Source: Qipengyuania gaetbuli (lineage in GTDB: Bacteria; Pseudomonadota; Alphaproteobacteria; Sphingomonadales; Sphingomonadaceae). From it: a DNA stretch of 64,000 nt. The stretch's first letter is position 1, and every line of letters begins with the position of its first letter. The notes beneath the pieces were generated by a model that saw nothing but the letters and a program-made list of their open reading frames with translations, made no database searches and had not been told where the DNA came from. The DNA lies in NCBI RefSeq assembly GCF_020171365.1, contig NZ_JAIUZO010000002.1, positions 558,001-622,000 of the forward strand, given 5' to 3'. Position numbers and translations under genes: made by a program. Below, one piece after another: positions 56,774 through 64,000 of this stretch.

Positions 56774-57644
56774 GTTCCACCGCTTCCTCGCGATCGACTG
56801 GTCGGGCGCGAAGGGGCCTCGCCAGAAGGGCATCGCCCTCGCCATCGCCGATGCCACGGGTGGCCCGCCCGTCCTCGTCGAACGCGGCGCGGGCTGGGGG
56901 CGCGAGGACGTGCTTGCGGTACTTGCAGAGGACCTGCCCGGCGATACGCTGGTCGGCGTCGATCTCGGCATTGCCTTGCCGCACGCGGATTGCGGCGCCT
57001 TCTTCCCGGGCCATCGCGAGGATATACCCGATGCGCCTGCACTGTGGGCGCTGATCGACGACGTCTGCCGGGCGGAGCCGCATCTCGGTGCGCAGCCCTT
57101 CGTGGAGCATCCCGATTTCCGTCCCTATTTCCGCGACGGGATCGAAACCGGCCGCTTCTTCGGCTGCGATAATGCCGCACACGGTCGCGGACGCTTCCGC
57201 GCCACCGAGACGGCACAGGCAAAGATGGGCTGCAAACCCTATTCCAATTTCAACCTCGTCGGCGCGGCGCAGGTCGGCAAGTCCAGCCTGACGGGAATGC
57301 GGATGCTGAACCGCCTGCGTGGCCGCCTGCCTGTCTGGCCCGTCGATCCACTGCCCGGCAATGGCTCGGCGCTGGTTGAAATCTACACCAGCCTTGCGGC
57401 TATCGAAGCTGGGCGAAGCGCAGGCCGCGCCAAGATGCGCAGCTTCGAGGAATTGAACGCGGCACTATCGGCTCTCGGCTCGCCGCCGGTCCGCGGAACG
57501 GGGCCGGTCGACGACCACGCGTCCGATGCCCTTCTTACCGCCGCTTGGTTGCGCGAGGTGGCGGGCGATCCGTCACGCTGGCAGCCCAGCGGCCTCACCA
57601 GGGGCATCGCCCGAACAGAAGGCTGGACTTTCGGGGCGCTTTGA
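56760..57644 (+). CDS. DUF429-like predicted RNase H-fold protein
   Basis: This 294-residue protein has the layout of DUF429-like RNase H-fold proteins: an initial Asp in RFLAIDWSGAKGPRQ, a second acidic strand VGVDLGIALP, and a final DDHASDALLTAAWLRE. A nuclease activity is plausible but not shown. It begins at a GTG inside the rarA 3' end, so the two are probably co-expressed, hinting at a DNA or RNA repair context. A pair of short direct repeats follows. Confidence 0.7.
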   Translation: MNAPRFHRFLAIDWSGAKGPRQKGIALAIADATGGPPVLVERGAGWGREDVLAVLAEDLPGDTLVGVDLGIALPHADCGAFFPGHREDIPDAPALWALIDDVCRAEPHLGAQPFVEHPDFRPYFRDGIETGRFFGCDNAAHGRGRFRATETAQAKMGCKPYSNFNLVGAAQVGKSSLTGMRMLNRLRGRLPVWPVDPLPGNGSALVEIYTSLAAIEAGRSAGRAKMRSFEELNAALSALGSPPVRGTGPVDDHASDALLTAAWLREVAGDPSRWQPSGLTRGIARTEGWTFGAL

Positions 57645-57654
57645 ACGAAAGGCG

Positions 57655-57690
57655 CACCCCGTCCTCAAGCAGCGAGGCGATAGGATAGGA
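57655..57690 (+). repeat. Direct repeat copy 1 before tRNA-Thr
   Basis: The unit CACCCCGTCCTCAAGCAGCG followed by AGGCGATAGGAT is repeated 39 nt downstream with minor differences. Both contain GTCCTCAAGCAGCG exactly. It starts about 10 nt after the DUF429-like stop. Confidence 0.7.
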
Positions 57691-57694
57691 AAAA

Positions 57695-57731
57695 CACCCG
57701 TCCTCAAGCAGCGCAGCGTTAGGACAATAGG
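57695..57731 (+). repeat. Direct repeat copy 2 before tRNA-Thr
   Basis: CACCCGTCCTCAAGCAGCG followed by CAGCGTTAGGACAATAGG is the second unit. Its ends GTCCT and AGGAC are complementary, so a weak imperfect hairpin is possible. It ends 4 nt before the tRNA. Confidence 0.7.
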
Positions 57732-57735
57732 GAAT

Positions 57736-57811
<76 letters not shown>

Positions 57812-57820
57812 TCCGCCCTC

Positions 57821-59258
<1,438 letters not shown>

Positions 59259-59265
59259 CACCATC

Positions 59266-60387
59266 ATGGCCATCGCGTCCCTCGCCGAGATCCGCAGCAC
59301 CCGCCGCCTGATCGTCAAGATCGGCTCGGCCCTGCTGGTCGAGCGGGGACAGCCGCGCCGCAGCTGGCTCGCCACTCTGGCAGAGGAACTGGCGCAGCTT
59401 CGCGCCGGCGGGACGGAGATCATCGTCGTTTCCTCGGGCGCGATTGCGCTGGGTGCGGCCAAGCTCGGCCTCGAAAAGGGCGGCCGGGCGAGCCTTGCCG
59501 ATGCGCAGGCTGCCGCGTCGGTCGGGCAGGTGGAACTTGCGCGCCTCTGGGCCGATGCGCTGGGCGCGCAGGGCCTGCTTGCCGCGCAGATGCTGGTGAC
59601 GCTGGGCGACCTTGAAGACCGACGGCGTTATCTCAACGCCGCCGCCACTCTGGGCCGGCTGGTCGAAACGGGCGCCATCCCGGTGGTGAACGAGAACGAC
59701 AGCGTCGCCACGGAAGAAATCCGCTTCGGAGACAACGACCGGCTCGCCGCGCGCGTGGCGCAGGCGGCAGGTGCGGAAGCGGTCTTGCTGCTGTCCGACG
59801 TGGACGGCCTCTACGATCGCAATCCGAAGGAGCCGGACGCAGCGCTCATCCCCCGTGTCGAGGGCGTGACGCCCGAAATCATCGCCATGGCGAGCGGGGA
59901 TTCGGGATCGGGCCTCGGCTCGGGCGGAATGCTTGCCAAGCTGCAGGCCGCGCGCATCGCCGAGCGGGCAGGCATTGCGCTGGCGATCGTCAACGGGACC
60001 CACGACAAGCCCATCTCGCGGGCGCTCGACGCCGGCATCGGCACGCTGTTCGTCGCACAGGGCGATGAAAGCGCGCGCAAGGCCTGGCTTTCGGGGCGCC
60101 TCGCGCCTGCAGGCGTGCTGACCGTCGATGCCGGTTGCACTCATGCGCTGGAGCGTGGGGCCAGCCTGCTGGCTGCGGGCCTGACCGAGGTCGAAGGCGA
60201 TTTCCGCCGCGGTGACCTTGTCGCGATCCACGGCGCGAAAGGCGAGCGGCTGGGTCAGGGCCTCGTCGAATACGATGCCGCGGAATGCCGCGCCATCCTC
60301 GGCCTGCGCGAAGACGAACAGGCGGCACGGCTCGGCTATGTGCCGCGCGCAGCCGTCGTCCACCGCGACCACATGGTGCGCGCATGA
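59266..60387 (+). CDS. proB: Glutamate 5-kinase
   Basis: This 373-residue enzyme starts proline synthesis. The amino acid kinase domain shows RLIVKIGSALLVERG, VSSGAIALGAAKLGL, PVVNENDSVATEEIRFGDND and LLSDVDGLYDRNP; a C-terminal PUA domain (VDAGCTHALERGASLLAAG, FRRGDLVAIHGAKG) is present. The ATG at 59266 is 7 nt after obg. proA is not in the window. The stop overlaps the next ATG. Confidence 0.97.
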   Translation: MAIASLAEIRSTRRLIVKIGSALLVERGQPRRSWLATLAEELAQLRAGGTEIIVVSSGAIALGAAKLGLEKGGRASLADAQAAASVGQVELARLWADALGAQGLLAAQMLVTLGDLEDRRRYLNAAATLGRLVETGAIPVVNENDSVATEEIRFGDNDRLAARVAQAAGAEAVLLLSDVDGLYDRNPKEPDAALIPRVEGVTPEIIAMASGDSGSGLGSGGMLAKLQAARIAERAGIALAIVNGTHDKPISRALDAGIGTLFVAQGDESARKAWLSGRLAPAGVLTVDAGCTHALERGASLLAAGLTEVEGDFRRGDLVAIHGAKGERLGQGLVEYDAAECRAILGLREDEQAARLGYVPRAAVVHRDHMVRA

Positions 60388-61298
60388 CCATAGCGCTGAC
60401 CGGGGCGACGGGGTTCGTCGGGCAAGCCGTGCTCGACGTTGCGCAGCAGCGCGACATCACCGTGCGCGCCCTCACCCGCAAGCCGCAGCCGCCGCGAAAG
60501 GGCGTGGAATGGCTGCCGGGCACCCTTTCCGAAGAGGCAGCGCTGGCGGCCCTGTGTGAAGGAACCGAGGCGATCGTCCACGTGGCGGGGCTGACCAATG
60601 CGCCCGACCCTGCCGCCTTCCACGATGCCAATGTAGCCGGGACCGAAAGGCTGATTGCCGCCGCGAAAAACGCGCGGGTGAAGCGCTTCGTCTTCGTCTC
60701 CTCGCTCTCGGCGCGCGAGCCGGCCCTGTCCGCCTATGGCGCATCCAAGGCGGAGGCCGAGACGCTGGTGGAGGCGAGCGGGCTCGACTGGACGATCATC
60801 CGCCCGCCGGGGGTCTATGGTCCGCGCGACGTCGACTATTTCGAGATGTTCCGCACCGCCGCCTGGGGTTTCGTGCCGCTGCCGCCGGGCGGCGCCAGCT
60901 CGATCATCCACGTCCACGACCTGGCGCGCCTGCTGCTCGACCTCGTCGACGCCCAGCCCGCGCTGGTCCGCCGCCGGACCTTCGAGCCCGACGACGGTCG
61001 CGAGGGCGGCTGGTCGCACAAGGAACTCGCCAAGGCCATCGGCGCGGCGGTGAACCGTCGGGTCTTCGCCCCGCACTTGCCGAAAACCGTGCTGGAACTG
61101 GCGGCCAGGGGCGACCGGATGCTGCGCGGCGACAAGGCCCGGCTCACTGCGGACCGGGTCGGTTACATGACCCATCCCAACTGGGTCGCCCGGTCCGATC
61201 TCAAAGTACCCCGCGCCGTATGGGAGCCGGTCATCCCCGGTGAGGAGGGCCTGCGCGAGACAGCAGAGTGGTATCGGCGAGAAGGCTGGCTGAGATAA
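60384..61298 (+). CDS. Extended SDR / NAD(P)-dependent epimerase family protein
   Basis: This 304-residue Rossmann protein begins MTIALTGATGFVGQAVLDVA and has VHVAGLTNAPDPAAFHDANV, FVFVSSLSAREPALSAYGAS with the YxxxK variant YGASK, and IIRPPGVYGPRDVDYFEMF. It resembles NDUFA9-type or nucleoside-sugar epimerases; the substrate is unknown. The ATG overlaps the proB stop. Confidence 0.88.
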   Translation: MTIALTGATGFVGQAVLDVAQQRDITVRALTRKPQPPRKGVEWLPGTLSEEAALAALCEGTEAIVHVAGLTNAPDPAAFHDANVAGTERLIAAAKNARVKRFVFVSSLSAREPALSAYGASKAEAETLVEASGLDWTIIRPPGVYGPRDVDYFEMFRTAAWGFVPLPPGGASSIIHVHDLARLLLDLVDAQPALVRRRTFEPDDGREGGWSHKELAKAIGAAVNRRVFAPHLPKTVLELAARGDRMLRGDKARLTADRVGYMTHPNWVARSDLKVPRAVWEPVIPGEEGLRETAEWYRREGWLR

Positions 61299-61397
61299 AC
61301 TTGGCATAGGCCGCGCACAGGCATAGCGTGCGGCCAGGGATCGCGAGTCGCATTGGCGGGAACGGCCGCCTCAACGATCACGATTTGGGGAAAAAGC

Positions 61398-61805
61398 ATG
61401 AAAAGACTTGTACTTGTCGCTGCACTGGCGGCTGTCTCCGCCTGTTCCGAGCCTGCCACCGAAGCAACCGACGAAGCCGCAGTCGAAGAGCCCGCAGCCG
61501 AGGAAGCGGCCGCGATGGCTGCCGATGGCGGCACGCCCTATGGCGATTTCAAGGTCACGACCGCCGAAGGCGAAGTGTGGACCGAGGTGGTCAACGAGGA
61601 CGGCACCTACACTTCCACCTCGCCCACCGGCGAGACCGAAACCGGCCGCTGGGTCCAGCGCGGCAACCAGTATTGCACGACCAAGGACGAGGAAGGCGCG
61701 ACCGAGGTTTGCCACACCGAATCCGTCGATGCGAACGGCGTCTGGACAGCTGTCGATCCGGAAGGAAACACGGTCACGGTCGAGCGCGTAGCCGCCGCCG
61801 AATAA
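61398..61805 (+). CDS. Acidic lipoprotein of unknown function
   Basis: This 135-residue protein has a lipoprotein signal ending LAAVSAC, a long Ala/Glu-rich linker (ATEATDEAAVEEPAAEEA) and a small C-terminal domain with two Cys (QYCTTKDEEGATEVC) that might form a disulfide, and Thr-rich strands such as GTYTSTSPTGETETGRWV. No family recognised. The start is fixed by GGGGAAAA before the ATG. It is followed by the convergent cysH. Confidence 0.78.
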   Translation: MKRLVLVAALAAVSACSEPATEATDEAAVEEPAAEEAAAMAADGGTPYGDFKVTTAEGEVWTEVVNEDGTYTSTSPTGETETGRWVQRGNQYCTTKDEEGATEVCHTESVDANGVWTAVDPEGNTVTVERVAAAE

Positions 61806-61845
61806 CAATGGGGCGGGCGTCGCCGGGCGGCGCCCGCTTGTCCCT

Positions 61846-62601
61846 TTACAGGAAGGGCTCCTCGCCCGGCTTGTGGATGCCGCATTCCACCTTGTCCCAG
61901 CCCGACCAGCGCCCCGCGCGCGGGTCTTCGCCGGGGGCGACGGCGCGTGTGCAGGGCGAGCAGCCGATGGAGGGAAAGCCGCGTTCGACCAGCGGGTGGC
62001 GCGGCAATTCGTGCACGCTCATGTAGGCGGCGATGTCTTCCGCTTTCCAGTCGATCAGCGGGTTCACCTTGAGCCGCCCCTGCGCATCGGAGGTATCGAC
62101 CTCGAAGCGCGGCAGGTTGGCCCTCGTGGAAGACTGGAACGCCTTGCGCCCGGTAAGGCTGGCATCGAACGGCGCTAGCGCCTTTTCCAGCGGGCGCACC
62201 TTGCGCAATTCGCAGCAGCCGTCGGGATCGTAGGACCAGCGCAGCCCCGTCTCGTCGCGGGACTGGAGATCGGCAAGGTCGGGATAGACATCCACCCGGT
62301 TGAGCCGGAGCAGGTCGGTAAGCTCGTCGCGATAGGCCAGCGTTTCGGGGAAATGCTTGCCCGTTTCCAGGAACAGCACCGGGATCGAGCGGTCGATTTC
62401 GGACACGAGATGCAGCAGCACCGCGCTCTCCGCGCCGAAGCTGGAGACGATCGCCATGTCGCCCACCAGATTGCCCTCGATCACCGCGCGCAGCCATTCC
62501 TCGGTCTCGCTGCCGCGGAACATGCGGTTCAGCCGGACCGCGTCATGGTCCGTGAACCTGGGCCCGGTGTCGAGCCGGTCGATGGGCCGCGTCTCGTTCA
62601 T
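61846..62601 (-). CDS. cysH: Phosphoadenylyl/adenylyl-sulfate reductase
   Basis: This 251-residue enzyme reduces APS or PAPS to sulfite with thioredoxin. It shows VSSFGAESAVLLHLV, LFLETGKHFPETLAYR, the iron-sulfur cysteine pairs DGCCELRKVRPLEKAL and GCSPCTRAV, RKAFQSSTRANLPRFEVD and the catalytic Cys in ECGIHKPG. The two Cys pairs point to the 4Fe-4S (APS-preferring) type. Its ATG overlaps the DUF934 stop (ATGA). Confidence 0.95.
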   Translation of the reverse strand: MNETRPIDRLDTGPRFTDHDAVRLNRMFRGSETEEWLRAVIEGNLVGDMAIVSSFGAESAVLLHLVSEIDRSIPVLFLETGKHFPETLAYRDELTDLLRLNRVDVYPDLADLQSRDETGLRWSYDPDGCCELRKVRPLEKALAPFDASLTGRKAFQSSTRANLPRFEVDTSDAQGRLKVNPLIDWKAEDIAAYMSVHELPRHPLVERGFPSIGCSPCTRAVAPGEDPRAGRWSGWDKVECGIHKPGEEPFL

Positions 62602-63059
62602 GCGTGGCGCGCGCCCTCATGTCGCTTGGCCCAGATCGGCTGCCGGGCATCGGCTGCAGGCTGGTAGACTTCGGGCCAGCGATTGAGCGCCGATTCCAGA
62701 TCGCCTTCGTCGAGCGCGGCATCGGGTTCGAAGGCATCGAAACCGCAGCGCCGCATGTAGGCGACCTGATCGACCAGCACGTCGCCCACTGCCCTGAGCT
62801 CCCCCTCGTAACCCGCTTCGCGCAGGAGGCGGGCGGAGGAATAGCCGCGCCCGTCACCGAAAGCGGGGAAGTTCACCTCGACCAGCGACAGGCGTCCAAG
62901 GTGCGGGATGAGCGCACGTGCGTCGTCACCCGGTTCCACGCGAACCGCGCTGGCATCCTGCTGGTCGAGGAAGGAATCGACCGTTACCGCTGCATCGTCG
63001 ACCTGTTCGTCGTCGCGGAAGCGGATCAGCGTGTCGGTGTCGGAAACGAAATCAGCCAT
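62598..63059 (-). CDS. DUF934 family protein of the sulfur assimilation operon
   Basis: This 153-residue protein has DARALIPHLGRLSLVEVNFPAF in part, GRGYSSARLLREAGYEGELRAVGDV in part and QVAYMRRCGFDAFE, the DUF934 core. It always sits between the siroheme sulfite reductase gene and cysH in alphaproteobacteria and may assist them; its exact role is not known. It overlaps cysI by 8 bp and cysH by 4 bp. Confidence 0.92.
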   Translation of the reverse strand: MADFVSDTDTLIRFRDDEQVDDAAVTVDSFLDQQDASAVRVEPGDDARALIPHLGRLSLVEVNFPAFGDGRGYSSARLLREAGYEGELRAVGDVLVDQVAYMRRCGFDAFEPDAALDEGDLESALNRWPEVYQPAADARQPIWAKRHEGARHA

Positions 63060-64000
63060 ACAGGGCCTCCTTGAACGGGGTCATGCCGATACGGCGATAG
63101 GTGTCGAGGAAGCGCTCGCCGTCCTGGCGCTCGCGCAGGTAGACGTCGGCAGCTGTTTCAACCGCGTCGACGATGCCCGCCTCGTCGAAGCCGGGGCCGG
63201 TGATCTTGGCGAGGCTCACGTCTTCCGCCTCGCTTCCGCCGAGCAGGAGCTGGTAGTTTTCGACGCCCTTCTTGTCGACGCCGAGGATGCCGATGTGGCC
63301 TGCATGGTGATGCCCGCAGGCATTGATGCAGCCGGAAATCTTCAGCTTCAGCTGGCCCAGCGCCTCGGTCTTGCCGTTGGCGGAGAAGCGTTCGGAAATC
63401 TTCTGCGCGACCGGAATCGAACGCGCATTGGCGAGGCTGCAATAATCGAGCCCCGGGCAGGCGATGATGTCCTCGATCGTGTCGAGGTTGGGACTGCCCA
63501 GCCCCGCTGCCTCCAGCGCGGTCCACAGCGCGTGGAGGTCGGCCTTGCGGACATGGGGCAGCACGATGTTCTGCGTGTGCATGACGCGCAGTTCGTCGAA
63601 GCTGTAATCCCTGGCGAGGTCGGCCATCAGGTGCATCTGCTCGGCCGTCGCATCACCCGGAATGCCGCCGACCGGCTTCAGGCTTATCACCGCCGAAACA
63701 TAACCCGGTGCCTTGTGCGCGATCGTGTTGCGATCGACCCACAGTGCGAAATCGGGATCGCTCCGGTCGATTTCCTCGGGCAGGCCGTCCTCGAACAGCG
63801 GGTCCTCGAAATAGCCGCGGATACGCTCCAGCTCGGCGAAGGGCGGTTCGACGCCTTGCCCGAGCAGGTGGGCGAATTCCTCCTCGACCTGGCGCGTATA
63901 TTCCTCCGCGCCCAGTTCGTGGACGAGGATCTTGATGCGCGCCTTGTACTTGTTGTCGCGCCGTCCGTGGCGGTTGTAGACCCTGAGCGCCGCCTCGGCA
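63052..64000 (-). CDS. cysI: Sulfite/nitrite reductase hemoprotein (siroheme-4Fe-4S), 3' part
   Basis: This is the C-terminal 316 residues of an assimilatory sulfite reductase; the 5' part is beyond the right edge. The frame is open to the edge, with RVYNRHGRRDNKYKARIK-type residues. The metal centre ligands are in CPGLDYC (C-x5-C) and CINAC (C-x3-C) with SGCINACGHHHAGHIGILG. Siroheme for it could come from the gene at 41.6 kb. It leads the cysI-DUF934-cysH operon. A nitrite reductase role is less likely in this context. Confidence 0.93.
   Translation of the reverse strand, partial: AEAALRVYNRHGRRDNKYKARIKILVHELGAEEYTRQVEEEFAHLLGQGVEPPFAELERIRGYFEDPLFEDGLPEEIDRSDPDFALWVDRNTIAHKAPGYVSAVISLKPVGGIPGDATAEQMHLMADLARDYSFDELRVMHTQNIVLPHVRKADLHALWTALEAAGLGSPNLDTIEDIIACPGLDYCSLANARSIPVAQKISERFSANGKTEALGQLKLKISGCINACGHHHAGHIGILGVDKKGVENYQLLLGGSEAEDVSLAKITGPGFDEAGIVDAVETAADVYLRERQDGERFLDTYRRIGMTPFKEALYG

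Noticed and set aside
57655..57731. CRISPR interpretation of the two repeats before tRNA-Thr
   Set aside because: Only two imperfect units about 39 nt apart with a few bases between them and no cas gene; a dispersed repeat is more likely.

Overview
The window reads as a chromosomal core segment of an alphaproteobacterium, most likely Sphingomonadales and close to Erythrobacteraceae (Erythrobacter or Qipengyuania-like). The reasons are high GC, a CcrM-type GANTC methylase, a ChvI/ChvG - HprK - RapZ - EIIA - HPr cluster divergent from ATP-dependent pckA, a serC-serA-hisZ-(purA) array, DUF1285/DUF934/DUF418/DUF885 genes and Tat or lipoprotein signal peptides typical of the group. The assignment is inferred from gene content and style; no rRNA is present. 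I see no insertion sequence, prophage, integrase, CRISPR array or defence island. Coding density is very high, with many 1-14 bp start/stop overlaps.

Layout. 0-6 kb: 5' end of ccrM with a GANTC-rich divergent control region, a sulfotransferase-like gene, rnhB, a PQQ-type sugar dehydrogenase lipoprotein, and a GNAT, DUF1285, Nudix and CCA-transferase run. 6-11 kb: a periplasmic duplicated PRC-like protein, parC, a PfpI/DJ-1 protein and a DUF418 membrane protein. 11-15 kb: ferredoxin plus two tandem cysteine desulfurases, facing a small alpha/beta hydrolase, then tonB. 15-19 kb: a DUF885 lipoprotein and pckA. 19-24 kb: chvI-chvG-hprK-rapZ-EIIA-HPr, coupling an envelope two-component system to a regulatory PTS without a permease, followed by a SpoU methyltransferase. 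24-33 kb: amidohydrolase, rmuC-def-recR facing fmt-truA, an MDR oxidoreductase and asparaginase. 33-38 kb: a Crp-like regulator, tRNA-Val, and a sqr-cioA-cioB-DUF2474 run coupling sulfide oxidation to a bd-type oxidase, preceded by a TlpA lipoprotein. 38-43 kb: argH-(LptM-like)-lysA-siroheme synthase and a pseudo-receiver/winged-helix regulator. 43-49 kb: ECF sigma plus a membrane partner, L,D-transpeptidase, purA, an esterase-like hydrolase, trhO and GST. 49-55 kb: hisZ, serA, serC with a structured leader, a glycosyltransferase, a membrane protein and a PadR regulator. 55-61 kb: rarA, a DUF429-like gene, tRNA-Thr, obg, proB and an SDR. 61-64 kb: a lipoprotein and the assimilatory sulfur genes cysH-DUF934-cysI (cut by the right edge).

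Most of this is ordinary housekeeping, and I did not find a convincing new defence or mobile system. The most interesting items are the GANTC cluster, DnaA box and hairpin in front of ccrM; the sqr-cioAB run; the pseudo-receiver regulator divergent from an ECF/membrane-protein pair; a siroheme synthase with a vestigial methyltransferase tail; a histidine-rich insertion in peptide deformylase; the perfect palindrome in front of padR; and a short direct repeat next to tRNA-Thr.
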